This document shows, one piece after another, positions 62,802-64,000 of a stretch of 64,000 bases of DNA (its first letter is position 1; each line of letters starts with the position of its first letter). The notes beneath the pieces are model-generated. The model did no database searches, was not told the DNA's origin, and was given only the letters and a program-made list of their open reading frames with translations. Source of the DNA: Pseudomonas veronii (GTDB taxonomy: Bacteria; Pseudomonadota; Gammaproteobacteria; Pseudomonadales; Pseudomonadaceae); the NCBI RefSeq assembly GCF_001439695.1, contig NZ_JYLL01000028.1, positions 1 to 64,000 of the forward strand. The letters run 5' to 3'. The position numbers were made by a program, and so were the translations under genes.

Positions 62802-63986
62802 TCAGGGAAACGGCACCATTTTCTCCAAGCGTGACTGCAGTATCGCGCCCGCAAATTCCTTGGAGTACTTATTGCTCAAATTTATATTTTGCGAGTTATT
62901 CATATGAAGAAAAAGATCAGGCGAAACATATTTACTAAAAACACAGCCGATACCATTAACCATCGAACGCCTTACATAAAAATAACCTAAAACACCCTGT
63001 TCATTTAACGCAGACAAAAAACCGGACAACGTAAACTCCACCGGCGATACCGACCTCTTTCCGTCAGCAACAACCTGAACATCAATAATTTCCTGATACG
63101 TTTTATATAAATTACATTCTAAAAAATATCGTAAATAATAGTCCTCAATCCGTTTCTCATCAGAATCAACAGACTTAAACAAATCCATAAATCGATAAGT
63201 TTGCCAAAGCTCCAGTATTGATTTTTCAAGCGCATCACTAACCGTCGCCGAATAGGACATTCCTGCGCAATAATTCACATGATGATTTTCCTTGCTTTGG
63301 CCATACACAACCAATATGCAAACACCCGGAAATCTAGCATCAGAAATATCAAACGCCGAGATCTCACCCGCAGAAATAAGAGCATGATATAAGTGCCTTA
63401 TTTTTTTGCGCGACAATAGCTCTAACGCTCGATCAGTGGACACTACGGAGCGACATTTTTTCGTCAACCAAAACCTTACAAGGAATTGCCGCTCAAGATA
63501 CTCCTTCACGGCGCCTAAAAAAGCTAAATTGGGGCACCAATGGAAACTGCACCCACAGGTATCTCTCAGCGGATAAATAAAATTATCATCATCAAGACCA
63601 TATGAAGAAAGAGAAATACAGACTGTGGGAATCAAGCACATAGAGAAATCTAGAGCTCTCACAACCTTACTTAAAGTAAACTTATGCTCCTCAACCTCCC
63701 TAATAGAAACCTTTCTAGATGCCGTCTGAATAAACGCACGGGCAAAGCTATTAACTTCTGCGCCCGTCAATGACTCACTGAGAAAACCATACTTACTCGA
63801 AAGAATTTCTCTATAAAAATGACGACGTTCAAAATATTCACCTAAGGCAGTTTTGATTGAATTCGAACCTCCACCCACGCCGGACCCATTTACCGATAGC
63901 GCATCAGATACTTCTACAGAGTGTGGTAACGCGAGCAATCCTGCGGGCTGAAACAGCAATGAACCAGGCAGGTCTGGCTTCTGCAT
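62802..63986 (-). CDS. mcbD: YcaO-domain azoline cyclodehydratase McbD-like
   Basis: A 394-residue YcaO protein (McbD of E. coli: 396). ATP/Mg-binding acidic motifs are GEYFERRH (about 49-56) and the second-strand KEYLERQFLVRFW; RDTCGCSFHW and SPDLFLHMNNS are shared with my recollection of McbD, as is the C terminus KMVPFP, a Pro-rich end typical of catalytic YcaO enzymes. It would phosphorylate backbone amides to form thiazole/oxazole rings together with McbB and McbC. Start ATG 63986: the upstream bases AAGTTATTAATTTAATG could end an overlapping upstream gene (TAATG), but the frame is also open to the window edge, so a slightly longer start is possible. Confidence 0.92.
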   Translation of the reverse strand: MQKPDLPGSLLFQPAGLLALPHSVEVSDALSVNGSGVGGGSNSIKTALGEYFERRHFYREILSSKYGFLSESLTGAEVNSFARAFIQTASRKVSIREVEEHKFTLSKVVRALDFSMCLIPTVCISLSSYGLDDDNFIYPLRDTCGCSFHWCPNLAFLGAVKEYLERQFLVRFWLTKKCRSVVSTDRALELLSRKKIRHLYHALISAGEISAFDISDARFPGVCILVVYGQSKENHHVNYCAGMSYSATVSDALEKSILELWQTYRFMDLFKSVDSDEKRIEDYYLRYFLECNLYKTYQEIIDVQVVADGKRSVSPVEFTLSGFLSALNEQGVLGYFYVRRSMVNGIGCVFSKYVSPDLFLHMNNSQNINLSNKYSKEFAGAILQSRLEKMVPFP

Positions 63987-64000
63987 TAAATTAATAACTT

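Noticed and set aside
63986..64000. Precursor peptide gene mcbA within the window
   Set aside because: Only 14 bases remain upstream of mcbD. No Gly/Ser/Cys-rich small ORF is seen in the AT-rich segment 61337-64000 on either strand.

Overview
The window reads as chromosomal DNA of a fluorescent Pseudomonas, most likely of the P. fluorescens species complex. Three things point there: a pyoverdine block (pvdA, fpvI, pvdRT-opmQ), a PQQ-alcohol-dehydrogenase regulatory block of the ped/exa type, and many copies of the GTGGGAGGGGGCTTGCCCCCGAT family of REP/REPIN repeats. Most genes are GC-rich with strong third-position GC bias, which creates long spurious antisense ORFs. The last 2.7 kb are visibly AT-rich and stand apart.

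Layout. 1-933: tandem REPIN array. 956-11453: accessory and regulatory genes of PQQ-dependent alcohol oxidation (two response regulators, two histidine kinases, a FIST sensor, a four-part ABC system, a CXXCW protein and a 38-residue membrane peptide). The dehydrogenase structural genes are not in the window. 11702-15717: porin, persulfide-dioxygenase-like hydrolase, chemoreceptor. 16136-22986: bkdR and the divergent bkdA1-bkdA2-bkdB-lpdV operon, followed by a branched-chain aminotransferase; this is branched-chain amino acid breakdown. 23116-24009: double GNAT acetyltransferase. 24260-30148: citrulline/ornithine catabolism (ctlX, frameshifted ornithine cyclodeaminase, basic amino acid ABC transporter, Lrp regulator). 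30171-30924: second tandem REPIN array. 30971-37725: pvdA, fpvI and divergent pvdR-pvdT-opmQ, with two clear PvdS-type promoters. 37862-39481: secreted hydrolase-like protein lacking the catalytic serine. 39589-47857: GntR regulator, five-gene HAAT-family ABC transporter, carbamoylase-type hydrolase and amidase, probably one nitrogen-compound uptake and hydrolysis pathway; a LysR gene follows.

49049-50560 encodes a secreted PPC-domain protein. 50677-52662 holds a candidate pore-forming toxin with two related immunity-like membrane proteins, plus the scar of a deleted second toxin copy. 52799-56985: AttH-like lipoprotein with an FtsX/MacB-type ABC exporter. 57264-61313: Ais-like phosphatase, ArnT and a second ArnT-like glycosyltransferase (lipid A modification).

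61337-63986, on the minus strand and running to the right edge, is the most notable content: the distal part of a microcin B17-like operon in the order mcbD (YcaO cyclodehydratase), mcbE, mcbF (ABC exporter/immunity). The precursor peptide and the McbB/McbC partners should lie just beyond position 64000. No mcbG-like pentapeptide immunity gene follows mcbF. Gene functions are assigned from protein motifs and remembered family sequences; no database search was run.
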